Origin: Xylogone sp. PMI_703
Lineage: Eukaryota; Ascomycota; Leotiomycetes
NCBI GenBank assembly: GCA_021399445.1
Contig: JAJTUQ010000006.1
Location: 3,348,001-3,412,000, forward strand
Length of the DNA stretch: 64,000 nt
Direction: 5' to 3'
Shown: piece after piece, positions 35,348 through 46,535 of the stretch
How positions within the stretch are numbered: the stretch's first letter is position 1
Layout of the letters: every line of letters starts with the position of its first letter
Translations under genes and position numbers: made by a program
The notes under the pieces: generated by a model
What the model was told of the DNA's origin: nothing
Databases searched by the model: none
The model's input: only the letters and a program-made list of their open reading frames with translations

Positions 35348-35627
35348 TAGGTCTGGTGTTACTGCCTCGTACTAAGCTAGTCGAGAGTTTGAATTCCGTT
35401 TTCACGCTTCGTAGACTTGTTATTACGGATAGAATTTATCATTCTATAGCTAATAGAAGTCTCATGCGACTGAACGTTAAGAGGCACATTCAAAACCAAC
35501 ACTTCTTCTCGGAGTATCGAGTAGAAGTGTACTTATACCTAATCACACATATGCAAAGTGAACATATAAGAAACAGTTAAGAGGCTTGTACTATCATGGG
35601 GTCTGCGGACAGGTGGCCTGGTAAATG

Positions 35628-38064
35628 TTAGAACGTTACCGAATCCAACGGGAACATGTTTTCAGATCTTACCAATGATTCCCACGTAGTTAGGGCTACG
35701 TTTCCATTCAGATCGACTATAATCTGCGTCTGAATAGGGAAATTAAGTGCTGCTTTGTTGATTATTTGGTCTTGAGTGGGAATTGGAGGAACTTTAACCG
35801 ATGGGTTGGTCGGGGTATTTCCGCGGAAACAATGTATTCCAAGACCGGGCGATGCGATGGGAGCTCCTGTATTTCCCGCCGTCGCGCGATTGGCAAAGCC
35901 ATCGGAACGAAGGACATCTTTAATCAAGAACGGCATCTGTGATAATGCTGTGCCGGTAGGAATGTTGAACGCGGGATCCATGAAAAGTTGCGCCGCCAGA
36001 CCAGCAACGAGCGCGGTCGATATCGAGGTTCCAAATTTCCCAATATAGGAATCATCTATCATGTAGAGTGCCTGTAGGCAAAGGTTCCCGTACGCGTATA
36101 TGCCGATGATGCCATCCGATCCAGATGTTGGACTGGGGGTCGAAAACGGGGACACGGAGTTGTCGTGGTTGACAGAGCCAACGCCCAAGATTAGATGCTG
36201 ATCATCGATTGCAGCAAAGCAAGCTGGACATAGGCTTTGGGTGTTTACATTCGGATCATTTCCAGCTGCGGTTACCCACATTACCCCCGCACTTTTTAAA
36301 TCAGCAGCCATAGCTTGGGTCATTACCAGTTGGCCAGCAGTTTGTGCATTGAATTGAGGGCCTGTGTTGATAAAAGTTACATCGATAACTAGGATTGATA
36401 CACGTCTTAGCTTTCAAGAACAAGAAAATTTGTAGACAGAGATTTTACCCCATGATGTGGACAGAATCAATAGTTGAGTTGGGTTTGAGAGACGCCGCCT
36501 CACTGCGTCCCGATAGGCGAAGAGAACAGTCTCCCAGGAGCCAATGCAACTGAAGGTAGTGCCACTGGCTTTGAGGCTTACGACATTGCCTCCTTTATAA
36601 GTGCCAGTCAAAAGACCTACCACGTTAGTACACATGGTAGTGCCATGACCCGTGGCATCGCTAGGGTCTCCTGGAGTCCCGGCCTGATTGGCAATAAACG
36701 GTGTCTGGATGACAGCGCCAGCGAACTCTTATTCGAGGAATATTTGCGTTAGAATCATATCGAGAAGCGGGTTAAGTTACTAGCCACTAGCCACTTACTA
36801 TGTGTTTTGAATTGATTCCCGTGTCAGCAGCATACACAATCGGTTTGCTATTCTGGGCTGTGTTAGTTACTGAATTATACAAGTAGCTATTCAGAAAAAG
36901 TGACTGCTGTCCAGCGCTGCTCGTCGGGTCTATCGCGGTTGTATACGCAAGCTGAATAGGTGTATTTTCCTGTAAGCTCACGAAGCGGCCGATTGCCCGT
37001 TTTGTGATATTATGCCCTTGCACTTGCTCTTGTATATCTTCATGCAAAGATCCAGCCATGTAATGGACGTCGACAATGAGGCCCTCTTGTTCCCCGCCGG
37101 TTTGAACTTCTAGATAAGAGCCGGGATCCTCGCCCACTATGGCCCTGACGACAGAGTCGAATGAGCCTTCCGCCGCCCTTGATTGGTTCATCCACGCAAT
37201 GATAGCCTGAGTGTCTGAAAGAGAATCTATGATTTGGCGGTTCCGTGGATCTTGAGGAAGTCTTAGGACAAAGGCGTTCCACGCCGCCGAAGGTACACCA
37301 TGAAGAGCTAGAATAAGCCAGGGAATTTTGTCAGGATCGTCGACACCGGCCCCACAGAGCTGAGACTCTACGACTTCAGCGGCATCATCGTTTTGGAACT
37401 TTTGGAGGAGATCTTCCAGACCTTCAATAGTGTAAGTGAACCCGTGGGATACGGTCATGTCGTCCCAGGTTGTTGCAAGTGGGTCCGCAAATGGAATGCC
37501 GGATTTTTTCAAAGCTATAATGCTGTTAAGCTGCTGGACAAGGAAATCAAGATTCACCGTGGAAGAAGCTCGTTTATTGAGTGATGTCGGCCCTACATAC
37601 TGAGGATTGTCGAACCATTCATTCACGAGCAGCGTCCACGTAAGTATGTCCAGCAGGCCAAGTGGTCCAGTGCCCGTTCCCTGGGGAAGCGTAGGGTCGA
37701 GGTCACAGCAGTATACGGCGCCTGTAGATCCCCCAGAAATACAGGACGAAGCTCCGGGATCGCTAGCGACGAGGGCTTTGGCTGCGGGACAACGCCCCGT
37801 ACAGGCACTCCAGTTAGGGGTGAGTGGTATTCCGCGGTTGCCAAGGTCGCCATTCGTATACCACAGACAGTTCTTATAGGGTGGCGGAGTGCCACAGCAA
37901 AGTGTGTATTCTTGTCCACGCGAGCAAGTAAGTTGTCCTCCATCAGCGCGGCTAGTTGTCGTGAGGAATGTCTGTGCCGCAGGGCATGTGGCTAGATTGT
38001 TACAGCCATTAAAGCTACATTCCTCAAGGAAAATATCAGCAGACGATGCTGTGCAGCATAGGCT
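35628..38064 (-). CDS. Subtilisin-like (S8) serine protease domain, apparent C-terminal half of a chitinase fusion
   Basis: This frame runs on from the chitinase C-terminal cysteine-rich module (YKNCLWYT, SSCISGG, YCC) through a 300-residue linker into a complete subtilase. The catalytic Asp is in YAADTGI (about 36820), the His in GHGTTMCTNVVG (about 36645), the oxyanion Asn in AAGND (about 36260) and the Ser in GTSISTALVAG (about 36030). Proline of the usual GTSMATP is replaced. Introns near 36720-36800 and 36370-36440 join the parts in phase. No ATG with a signal peptide precedes it, and the linker start NEWFDNPQY has no separate promoter that I can see, so it would depend on the upstream chitinase start for secretion. 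That reading is now blocked by stops. The protease half itself carries no visible lesion. Confidence 0.72.
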
Positions 38065-40281
38065 CTAATAGCCAAATTTACACACTATGAGAGAGTTAGT
38101 TGAAGTCTTAGAGGATTGAAACAGATATGTTCTCAGTCTTCCATACTGTGTGTAGTAGACGCTACGTTCACCCTACCACTGGCACACAAGGGGCCATCTG
38201 GAGAGTTACAGACACCACCCCCAATTCGGCCCTCCCAGCTGCAGCTTATTCCACTGTTGGTAGGGCAACAAAAGGTGAACTGCTGGCCTTTAGTGGCGCA
38301 ACACTCCGTAATGATAGCAAGTCCCCTTGTTGATCCTGCTGTCGGGCTGAAGCCGGCAGGGCATGACTGTCCACAACCTACCCAGCGACACAAGGAACTG
38401 GCATCCACTTGCTGAGTAAGATCTTGGACCTTCACGGTTTTCGCAGCGTCTTTGCCATTGGCCGTTGCCAACGCTGCTGAGGCTTGTCCACTGGCGTCAA
38501 GGGACACAGCCCACACAAGTGTTCCGCCGAGACAGCGAAGATTGGCAAATGCAATCTTCTGGGCGAACGTTGTCGCATCATCGAATGATACCCAACTGTT
38601 CCCATCATCGTAGACGAGAGTTTGAACAGCCGCTTCAACATCAAGAACAGGCTTCACGCCCTGCGTTGTTATAATATCCTGGATCTCATTATAGGACAGT
38701 GTACCTGAACTTTGTGTGCATGGCCCAGCAGGCTTCATGAGCCATTAGCGAATGTAAAAGAGGCTTACAGGAGGGAGGATTACATACCGCACCAGCCGTA
38801 AAGATACACCCAGCAGTGTTACAAGCCGGGTCAGCAAGAGTAAACGATCGTCCATAGAAGCCGATACCGAGATTAACTTTACCGGGGTCGATATTGTTCC
38901 TCCAAAGCAGCTTCAAGTCTTCCTCAATTTCTGTTAGATTGGTGTGTGCGTGAACGTTTGGGCCAAGGAAGTTATTCCCTGCATCCCAGACGCCGTGCAA
39001 ATCGTAACTCAAGAAATTAAACCTGTCTACATGGTGCTCTATGGCTACGATGTCAAAATGCTGCAGATACCAAAATGATGCTGGCAATGTGATGGAGAGC
39101 CCGTAAGGATGGCCGGTGCTAGTGAAGGCCTGCCTCAGATTGGCGAGGAACTGGGGGAAGGCCGGAGTGTTAGACGGAATTCCACTTCGATCGCTAGCTC
39201 CGGGGTATCTGCAAAGTTAGAGTACTGTTTTGAAGTTATGATATGTAACTTACTCCCTATAAATCATTGTTATTAGCGAAAGGTATAGGGTATTAGCCAA
39301 CGGTAACTACTTACCAATCAATGTCAACACCATCAAAGCCATACGTCTCCATAAAGCTGATCAAAGAGAGAAAGAAAATGAACTGGTGTTCAGGGGAGTT
39401 CGCCAAGTCAGAAAAGGTGGTCCGGGTAGGCTGGTCTGGATCATTCATTGACTAGCGCCGATAGATATCTAAATCTAATTAAAGATTAATTTAGTCCTTA
39501 ATGAAGAGAATAGTATTTACCTTGAGTCTAGGATAACTGGTTTTCAATGCAGTCAGACGAGCATACAAAGACATATCTGCCGGGTCCATCGGCGCAACCT
39601 CGAAGGCAACTGGATCTACAAAAACAAATGAAAAGATAAGATGGGTATAATCAGCAGCCGGGATGTCCTCTGGGAACACCCTTTCACACGGTCGAGTTAC
39701 AGCCCAGCTTTCGTAGTAACCAATAGTTCTTTCAGTTGCAGAAGTTCCAGTGCATACGGGATCCTGAACTACTTGGCTACCGCAAAAGTCCGGTGTAGCA
39801 CCACAGAAACTATAGGTCAATTTAGAGTTATATACTTCACATTATCTTGTGGAAAATTCAAAATTGCTGTACTTACCCAAAAGTACTGCAACAAACGTTC
39901 AATGGGCAAGCTTCGCTTGCAGATCACATAGGACCCCATCCCGGATCGCATTCTGACTCCTGATCACATTGCCCGACGCACTGTATTGACATTAGTGTCT
40001 GCTTCATGAATAGCCACCATCCAAACGTACGGATGTGCCACAAAAGTCGGGTCCAAGGCCGCAAACACTCTGGCCGTCTTAAAATTATCAGCTCATCTAT
40101 TTTCATAACAGGTCAAATTATACTCACTAGCATTTTTCTCCCCTCCACAACACCCAATAACACAGGGGTTTTCATTATCGCAAAATGTGGTCTGGGAAAA
40201 GACTAATGAGAAGGACAATGAAAGAACAAGTATCACTGCCCTCCTAAACATCAATACGTTCGCCATAGAAACTTCCGTCAC
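38065..40281 (-). pseudogene. Killer-toxin-type (subgroup C) GH18 chitinase with chitin-binding module, broken
   Basis: Exon 1 gives a signal peptide and a cysteine-rich chitin-binding start (CCGGEKNA, then VCGLGPDFCGTS, CPLNVCCSTFG). GH18 follows: RTIGYYESWAV, DYTHLIFSFVFVDP, the catalytic DGVDIDW-E-Y split by introns, LSYDLHGVWD and LGIGFYGRSFTLADPACN. A C-terminal cysteine-rich part ends at 38065. Chitinases of this group cleave chitin outside the cell and are thought to help permeate cell walls. Breaks visible are an in-frame TGA at 39924-39926 before the conserved CPLNVCC, a one-base loss around 39448-39458 in the ISIGG segment, and TAG at 38065-38067 between GY and SLCC. The active-site Glu codon is completed only through a 3-nt exon at 39254-39256. 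It leads in frame register into the subtilase half. Confidence 0.82.
39254..39256 (-). other. Putative 3-nt microexon at the chitinase catalytic site
   Basis: On the minus strand an acceptor (TTATAG) is followed by GGA and directly by a donor (GTAAGT). Splicing in these three bases completes Trp and begins Glu, giving DIDW-E-YPGASDRSG in frame. Skipping it gives a stop. The GH18 catalytic acid would thus depend on recognising a microexon. Confidence 0.55.
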
Positions 40282-41462
40282 TTAGATAGTGATAAGCGGG
40301 ATGAAGAAGAAATCCACGGTGACATACTACGGAAAGAGGTCTCTATAGGCACAATATATACGAAGTCGGAAAGTTCTAATCAAACACGGGGTCCACATTT
40401 CGACTCGAAGCATAAACTAGGAGAATGAGGTGAGCACTATCTAGTTCAAAATAGGGAACATGAGAAATTCATGGGATGATATGGCTGTACTGCCCTCAGA
40501 TTTCAATAATCGACAGCTTATGTGACTAGACAGATGCATATGATTTAGCTCAGAGGCTAGGTAAACCTGCTCAAGCCATAAGCGCTGATTACGTACGAAT
40601 TGTGACTGTAACTATATCGCAAATCCCTCCATGACCCCAAAATATACCGCACAGTTATTTCAGGCATAGAACACGGACAGCATCCAGACCTGTTGCATTT
40701 TATTGTGGTCAATCCTCTCTACACGTAATCCATTATCTACCTCTTATTCAATCCATGTATAAACTCTAATGTTACCAACTTTTGCATTACATACGATATC
40801 ATAAAATAGTCATATATTCAATATAAAATTGGGCTTCGTCGAAACTAGTTAAGGTTCCTATCAGATAGAGACATCAAGTTTACTAGGTGATATTACGATA
40901 GATTTAAGTGCCCCGGAGGAGATTTAAACTAGAAACTATAACGAAATCTCGTTATGGACTATTCTTTGAAGTCTGAATCCCATATTGAGAATAATCACCG
41001 CTAGATGTATTGGTTGGGAGGGGTCCTTTAGCATAAGCCAATCAAAAGGTAAGCAAACGTATCGTGATGTGTCCTAGTAAGGATGTATCTCCGCTAATTC
41101 CCCTCTCACATGGACTAAGTTATACGTTCCTTAGTATACCCTAAATCTCAGAGAATTCGGCGAGTGAAGTCTGGATTTGAATTCTCTCATGTTTCAGTGT
41201 GAATCTGACTTTAACTGAGTAGACCCTAAGGGAGGAAAGGGGCGCCACCGTGATTTTCACTGGGACCTGGTGGAGCATGTGTTCTGGATCGTAATTCTAT
41301 TCAACACAAGCTGGTCTTCTCTCTGCCGTTAGTGGCGATTTGGAATCAATGTAAAGAAAGAGTTCTGATACACCTTCTCACCTATAGGAAAGATTACTCC
41401 TGTCCTAATACGGCAGCTATATAAGACTCTTACAAACAATTGTTACTCCGCTCTCCATCAAA

Positions 41463-41486
41463 TAGATCTATCATATGATAGATCTA
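41463..41486. repeat. Perfect 24-bp palindrome
   Basis: TAGATCTATCAT is followed directly by its exact reverse complement. It includes GATAG/CTATC (GATA-factor-like) half-sites. It could be a binding site for a dimeric regulator, a hairpin, or chance in AT-rich DNA. Confidence 0.55.
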
Positions 41487-42304
41487 GTACTAATTAGACA
41501 GGGCTCCCTTACCGGCTCTAACAACACTTGCCCAATGGTGACTGACGCCCGAGAAACTTATCAATAGTCAAATTGTGTCAGCGCCATTGTCAGATTTGGA
41601 AGTTCACGGAATAAAGTGCAGCTTAAAGAGCTTCTGGATATGTTAATGGAAAATAAAATTTAGCTATATAGTATCGCGGCTAAGTGTATCAGTCAAAAAA
41701 AATCGATCAGTTACAGGCTTTGCACAACAACCGGCTCATAATAACCGGAAGTTAAAACCCTCGGTCTAGAACCCAGTCCAAGCCGAACACACTAAACAAT
41801 TACGGCCGATAGACAAGGCTAGTCTAACTACATAACATCTACTAGTGTTAGCGAACATTAAATAGCTGTAATATGACAAGGATAGCTGCATGATAGCAAA
41901 GGAAGTTAGTCCATTTCTGTTAAACCAAAGAGATAACGAGATATGCTCTTCCCGGGAGACCAGAAATTGCGTAAGAGAGCGTTAACCATCGACATACTGG
42001 ACCCACCGACACGGTAGATTAATCTTCTTCCAATAGTGCAATAAGACAAGAAATCAAGTAAGACCTAGTTGAGCAGATTTAAGTGGCACCCTACAAAAGT
42101 ACGCTGTCAGATGTGGGGGATGTGCTTCGGATCCCCATTCTGTTATCTGATCAATGGAAATAATCTTGCGCTAAAGCCACCTTACTCAGCAGTCATCCCA
42201 TATCCCATGTCCTGAGTCAAAAGCGAAAGCAGTCATTGTAGAAATAGACTTTTTGTAGCCCGACTCTCCAAATTGGACTGTATTTCTTTTTAACCTCTCG
42301 TCCC

Positions 42305-42313
42305 TATATATAA
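42305..42313 (+). promoter_or_regulatory. TATA box (TATATATAA)
   Basis: TATATATAA lies about 50 bp ahead of the ATG of the LysM gene, a typical core promoter position. Confidence 0.5.
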
Positions 42314-42360
42314 TTCTTCCCTCATTTTGAAATCAACAGTCAAGGTCCTATTTCAGAAGA

Positions 42361-44621
42361 ATGTATGGGTTTCGACAAATTACCGTACTCCTTCTTGGAG
42401 TAGAGGTAGCCTTCGCTACTTTTACCTTCTACTCGGGTCTTACAGGCGATGGATCTAGCTCTTCTAGCCCTATTGGCATGCTAGCATCCAGTCCTTTTGC
42501 AAACACTAGCTTTGCTTCATCAAGCTGTGCAACAGCTTTGAATGCGTCTCTCGCATGTGACAAAAGTCTGCTTGCAAATAGCGGGGCCTACTTGAACATG
42601 TCACCGCAGACACGAATGTTGTATGCGATAAGACATGTGCCCAGTCGCTAACTCAATATCGTCAAGGGATCATGACAGCATGTGGTTCGACTACTATCAC
42701 GGTAGGGCAGCCAAACACGATCCGTGCAGATATCCTCCTCGCGTATTTAAATAGGACATGTGCAATTGACACTACTACTAGGGAGTTGTGTCCCAGTAAG
42801 TTAATCAACATCTCTCTACATAGCCGTGTTTTATTGTCTGACTCTACGGTTCAGTTTGGCTTTCAGGTCAAGTCGCCTCTTTGGCGGCATTCAAGAAGTC
42901 TACGGTTGGCTCAAGCATTGCTGGCAGCAACACAGACTCAGATATAGCATTCATCAAGAGCCTTCCCACCACATTTGTCTGCTCTTCGTGCTTTTTAGCC
43001 CTGTATAAAGCGAACCAGGCCAGTCCATATCTTGCCTACGATGAAGATGATGTTGCACTGTGGCAACAGATCCAGTCCAGTATGCCACTCTGTTTCACAA
43101 ACTATGCTTGGTTCTAACTCGCTCTTCTCCGCTGCAATAGTTTGTAAAATTTTTGCACCTACGGCAGTACCAACATCTACTTACAACGTTTCACAGTCAG
43201 CTGCTGGATTTGCTAATGGAACAGCACCTGGCTCGAACATGACTTGTCTCTCTGGAAAGACGTATACGGTTCAGTCAGGCGACAGCTGCACGTCAATTGC
43301 ACTTGCCCACTCGGTTGGGTCCGAGACTTTACGTGTTATTAACAATCTTACACCTGACTGTGCTGGATTAACCGTTGGTTCTAACCTATGCTTGCCGTTC
43401 TCCTGTACGGTAGCACGGATACACAATATTCAAGACTGTGCGACTGCTATTATAAACAACAACATTACTGCGGCACTTCTGCTCAGCTATAACCCAACAC
43501 TGGATGCTAATTGCACTACGCCTACGACCAATGGATCCATTATATGTGTCAGCCCTCCGTTTGGGCAGTTTACTCCAACTCCCATTTCTGGAGTCGCAGC
43601 TACTCCGACAGGAATGTTTGCAACAAGCACTGTCACTCCACCTGGAATTACCGCAAGGGGAACGACGCTCCGCTGTGGTAGTTGGTACTTGGCAAAAGAC
43701 GGAGACATATGCCAGTCTATATCGCTCACACAAGCAATCAGCGTAGACTTATTTTTGGCCATCAATCCATCTTTAGATGCGGTTTGTGGGAATCTGGTAC
43801 CTGGACTATGGTACTGCTCTCAGCCGACAGCCGACAGGGATAGCACGACAGTCTCACCAGGTAGCCCATCGACGACCCAGTCTGCAATTCCAGCACCAAC
43901 TTTCACGCCGCCAGGAACTGCCAGTGACTGTTTTCAGTGGCACGTCGTTGAGAATGGGGATTCATGCGCTCTGATAGAGAGCAGTTTCGGCCTGTCATTC
44001 GGCGAACTCACTGCTTTGAATCCTGCAATTAATGCAACTTGCGGAAATCTGCTTCTTGGTATCGCATACTGTGTTGGTGGCGTCCCCAACGCTTCTTGTA
44101 CTACTGGAACTAGTCAATCTGCGATCGCGACTCCAACAACTACTAAGACGTCAACCTCGATGTCTATTTCATCAACAGCTCCTAAGACGACAACGTCGAC
44201 ACACATGTCATCGACGACTCAGACGACGAGCTCAAAGCTTGTTTCAACAATTACCACGACCAAATCTACCAGCTCCGCATCATCAATACAGTCACACACA
44301 CCTGCACCATCTCCGACCGGTTGCAGTCAAACTTATACCGTTAAGTCTGGCGACTTCTGCTTTAGTATTGGACAGATGTTCGGCATAACAACAACGCAGT
44401 TACAGCAGCTAAATCCTTCCCTCGATAGTAATTGCGATCTTGTCGTCGGCCAGGTGTTATGTGTAGCCTCAACAAGTTGTGCAAATACTTATATAGTTGT
44501 TTCCGGAGATATATGCTTTTCAATTGCGTTCAAATTTGGTATTTCTTCAGATCAGCTTATTCAGATGAATAATTTGGACAGTAACTGTGATATTCAGATA
44601 GGGCAAAGACTGTGTGTTTAG
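42361..44621 (+). pseudogene. Secreted six-LysM protein, one apparent frameshift
   Basis: LysM modules bind chitin oligomers. Fungal LysM proteins protect hyphae from chitinases or mask chitin, and are often divergent from killer-toxin-type chitinase genes, as here. A signal peptide (ITVLLLGVEVAFA) is followed by a conserved cysteine-rich N-terminal region. The frame slips by one base at about 42588-42595, after NSGAYL, and resumes with TADTNVVCDKTCAQSL. Two introns (from 42794, and from 43080 with a CTAAC branch and AATAG end) then join in phase to one long exon. Six LysM units follow: CLSGKTYTVQSGDSC, a degenerate second, CGSWYLAKDGDIC, CFQWHVVENGDSC, CSQTYTVKSGDFC and CANTYIVVSGDIC, the last two after a Thr/Ser-rich linker. 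Only this one base separates it from an intact gene. Confidence 0.82.
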
Positions 44622-46535
44622 CTTCGCACTAGCGGTCCCTTTTCAATCAAGAGAGCGCGGCAGCGGCTTGTATAGTAAAATATATAAATGCAATGATTAA
44701 GTTAGCAATACTTGTATTATGCAATCTCATATAACCTCTAAATATGTAATGCTCAACTAAGCACCGTTATTAATGCGTACCCGTACGTTAAGACCAAGCG
44801 GATATGTTTATTAATTGACGTCTTGATACCTTATCATATTAACTTAAGTTTGTCTCTCTCAATTTATCTGGATACCTGCTGTCACTCTGCGTCTAAAAAG
44901 ACTCGCATCTGTCCAGTGATTAGTCATCCGATATTCTGTCTAAAGTTAGCTTTAGACGCGCTAGTTAGCCTTAGCTTATCTCGCTCGCTTAGCCATGCGA
45001 CTATCGCTTATTATCCCTGCTCAAAAACGGGCTCGGTTCATGTGTCAGATATTCGCCGGCGGTGCATTATCTCGGATCCACTTGCCAGGCCCAAGAGTGT
45101 TCGTCAGCGCGGCTCGCACGGTTGGGGGCCTTTCGTACATGGTTGCCAGATACGGATTAAAATACGGGACTGCTCTCCAACGTACATACTACTTTGAAAG
45201 CACAGTTCAAGACTAGTATTCCGACCTACATTTCAGAGATTAATCTGACTCGTCTCAGTTGCTGCCTCTCTTGAATGAGAGATGCCGGCTTTAAGCTGCA
45301 ATCGGAGCTTACTGAGTGGCTACTGGCGGCCTCCTTCCACTCATGCATGTCAGTTTCCACAGCTTTCATATGTGGCTCGAGCTTAACGCTTAACCATCTG
45401 ATATCCCTTTGGTACTCTGTTCTTGTCTGCAAGGGACGCTTCCGTCTCAATTCTAAGTAACCAATATTACGATAAACTCTATACCTATAACAAATAAATA
45501 ATAAAATAGCTTGGCAATTTATTCGAGGATAACTAATGGAGACATTATATACAAAAGCATATTAGAGCTATAAGTTAACTTGTAGTTTAAGTATAATATT
45601 AATTTACCCTGGAATGATTCAGTCTTTAGAACAGACTAAGACGCCATAGACTACGGGAACTTCATGCTTGAGTCTCGTCACTATGCCAATTGGAATATAA
45701 GTTGAATATCCTAAATGAGAACTAAGTTCAACACTCTAATAATATAACAGGGCTGCTTGTTTTGAGCAACTATAAAGCTTTACTAATGCCGGTAAGCCTC
45801 TGATTGTGTGTAAGCTTGTTGCCTGATTAAGTAGTCAGAAGCGGAGCACAGCCTCAAGTTATGCTTACTTCCTCCGCTTTTACAATCCATTTACAATCCA
45901 CCGTCAACGCCACAACCTATCGCCCCATAGGTGATGTGCAACATGGCGTGCAGGTCGTGTTCGTACTCGGGTTATAATTCAGAATGCATGTGTCTTTGCA
46001 ATACTGTCTCTCTAATATATTCCAAATACCAGAGTGCATAGCCATCATTGAGTATTGTCCATCTTACACGTGTACGAATGCTTACGCCTTACCCGTCAAT
46101 GCCAACACTAATCGGCGGCCCACGCGCGCCATTGGTCGAATTGATAGTGCATACGTCATGCTCGGGGCCCATTCAGCTTAGAGAGAATTGCTTAGTTCAA
46201 AAGATTCTGGCCATAATCTCTGCCATACAGACTACAAAACATCTCCGTGGAGTGTCTGCAACGTCGAGCTGTTGCACTGCCTCCACGAGGGCTTTGCGAT
46301 CCAGAGCCGCATGACCGTGGATGCTGGCGCAGTCTTCTATACTTGATGAGTTACCTTCATCATTACGTATTAATACACTATGCATCAGCAGTTTCATATG
46401 ACTCGTTTTTGGATATCTTCTTATATAAATAAGCATCATCCTCTAACAGAGCAGGAATACCGCACTCACCAAATCCATTAATTATCCGCTTCAAGCCCAC
46501 CACTTTACCAATATAAACTACAATAGCAATACTCC
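44622..46535. other. Intergenic with GC-richer patches, no supported gene
   Basis: About 1.9 kb. The GC-richer patches at about 44940-45460 and 46080-46330 hold open frames (45226-45450 and 46197-46439, minus) that look peptide-like but carry no motif I recognise. They may be remnants of decayed genes. Confidence 0.35.

Larger units (their letters stand above)
40282..42360. promoter_or_regulatory. Divergent 2-kb intergenic region, chitinase / LysM pair
   Basis: Long AT-rich gap between two divergently read chitin-related genes. No coding sequence is supported. It holds a perfect 24-bp palindrome (41463-41486), a 9-bp inverted repeat AGAGAATTC/GAATTCTCT (41150-41187) and a TATA box for the LysM gene at 42305. 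Confidence 0.5.

Noticed and set aside
41150..41187. 9-bp inverted repeat AGAGAATTC/GAATTCTCT
   Set aside because: Short and centred on EcoRI-like words; likely by chance in AT-rich sequence.
43386..43765. Minus-strand frames within the LysM gene
   Set aside because: Antisense shadows of the LysM repeats; no family signature.
45226..45450. Possible small charged or coiled-coil protein
   Set aside because: Only 74 codons, no start context or motif; could be a relic but cannot be supported.
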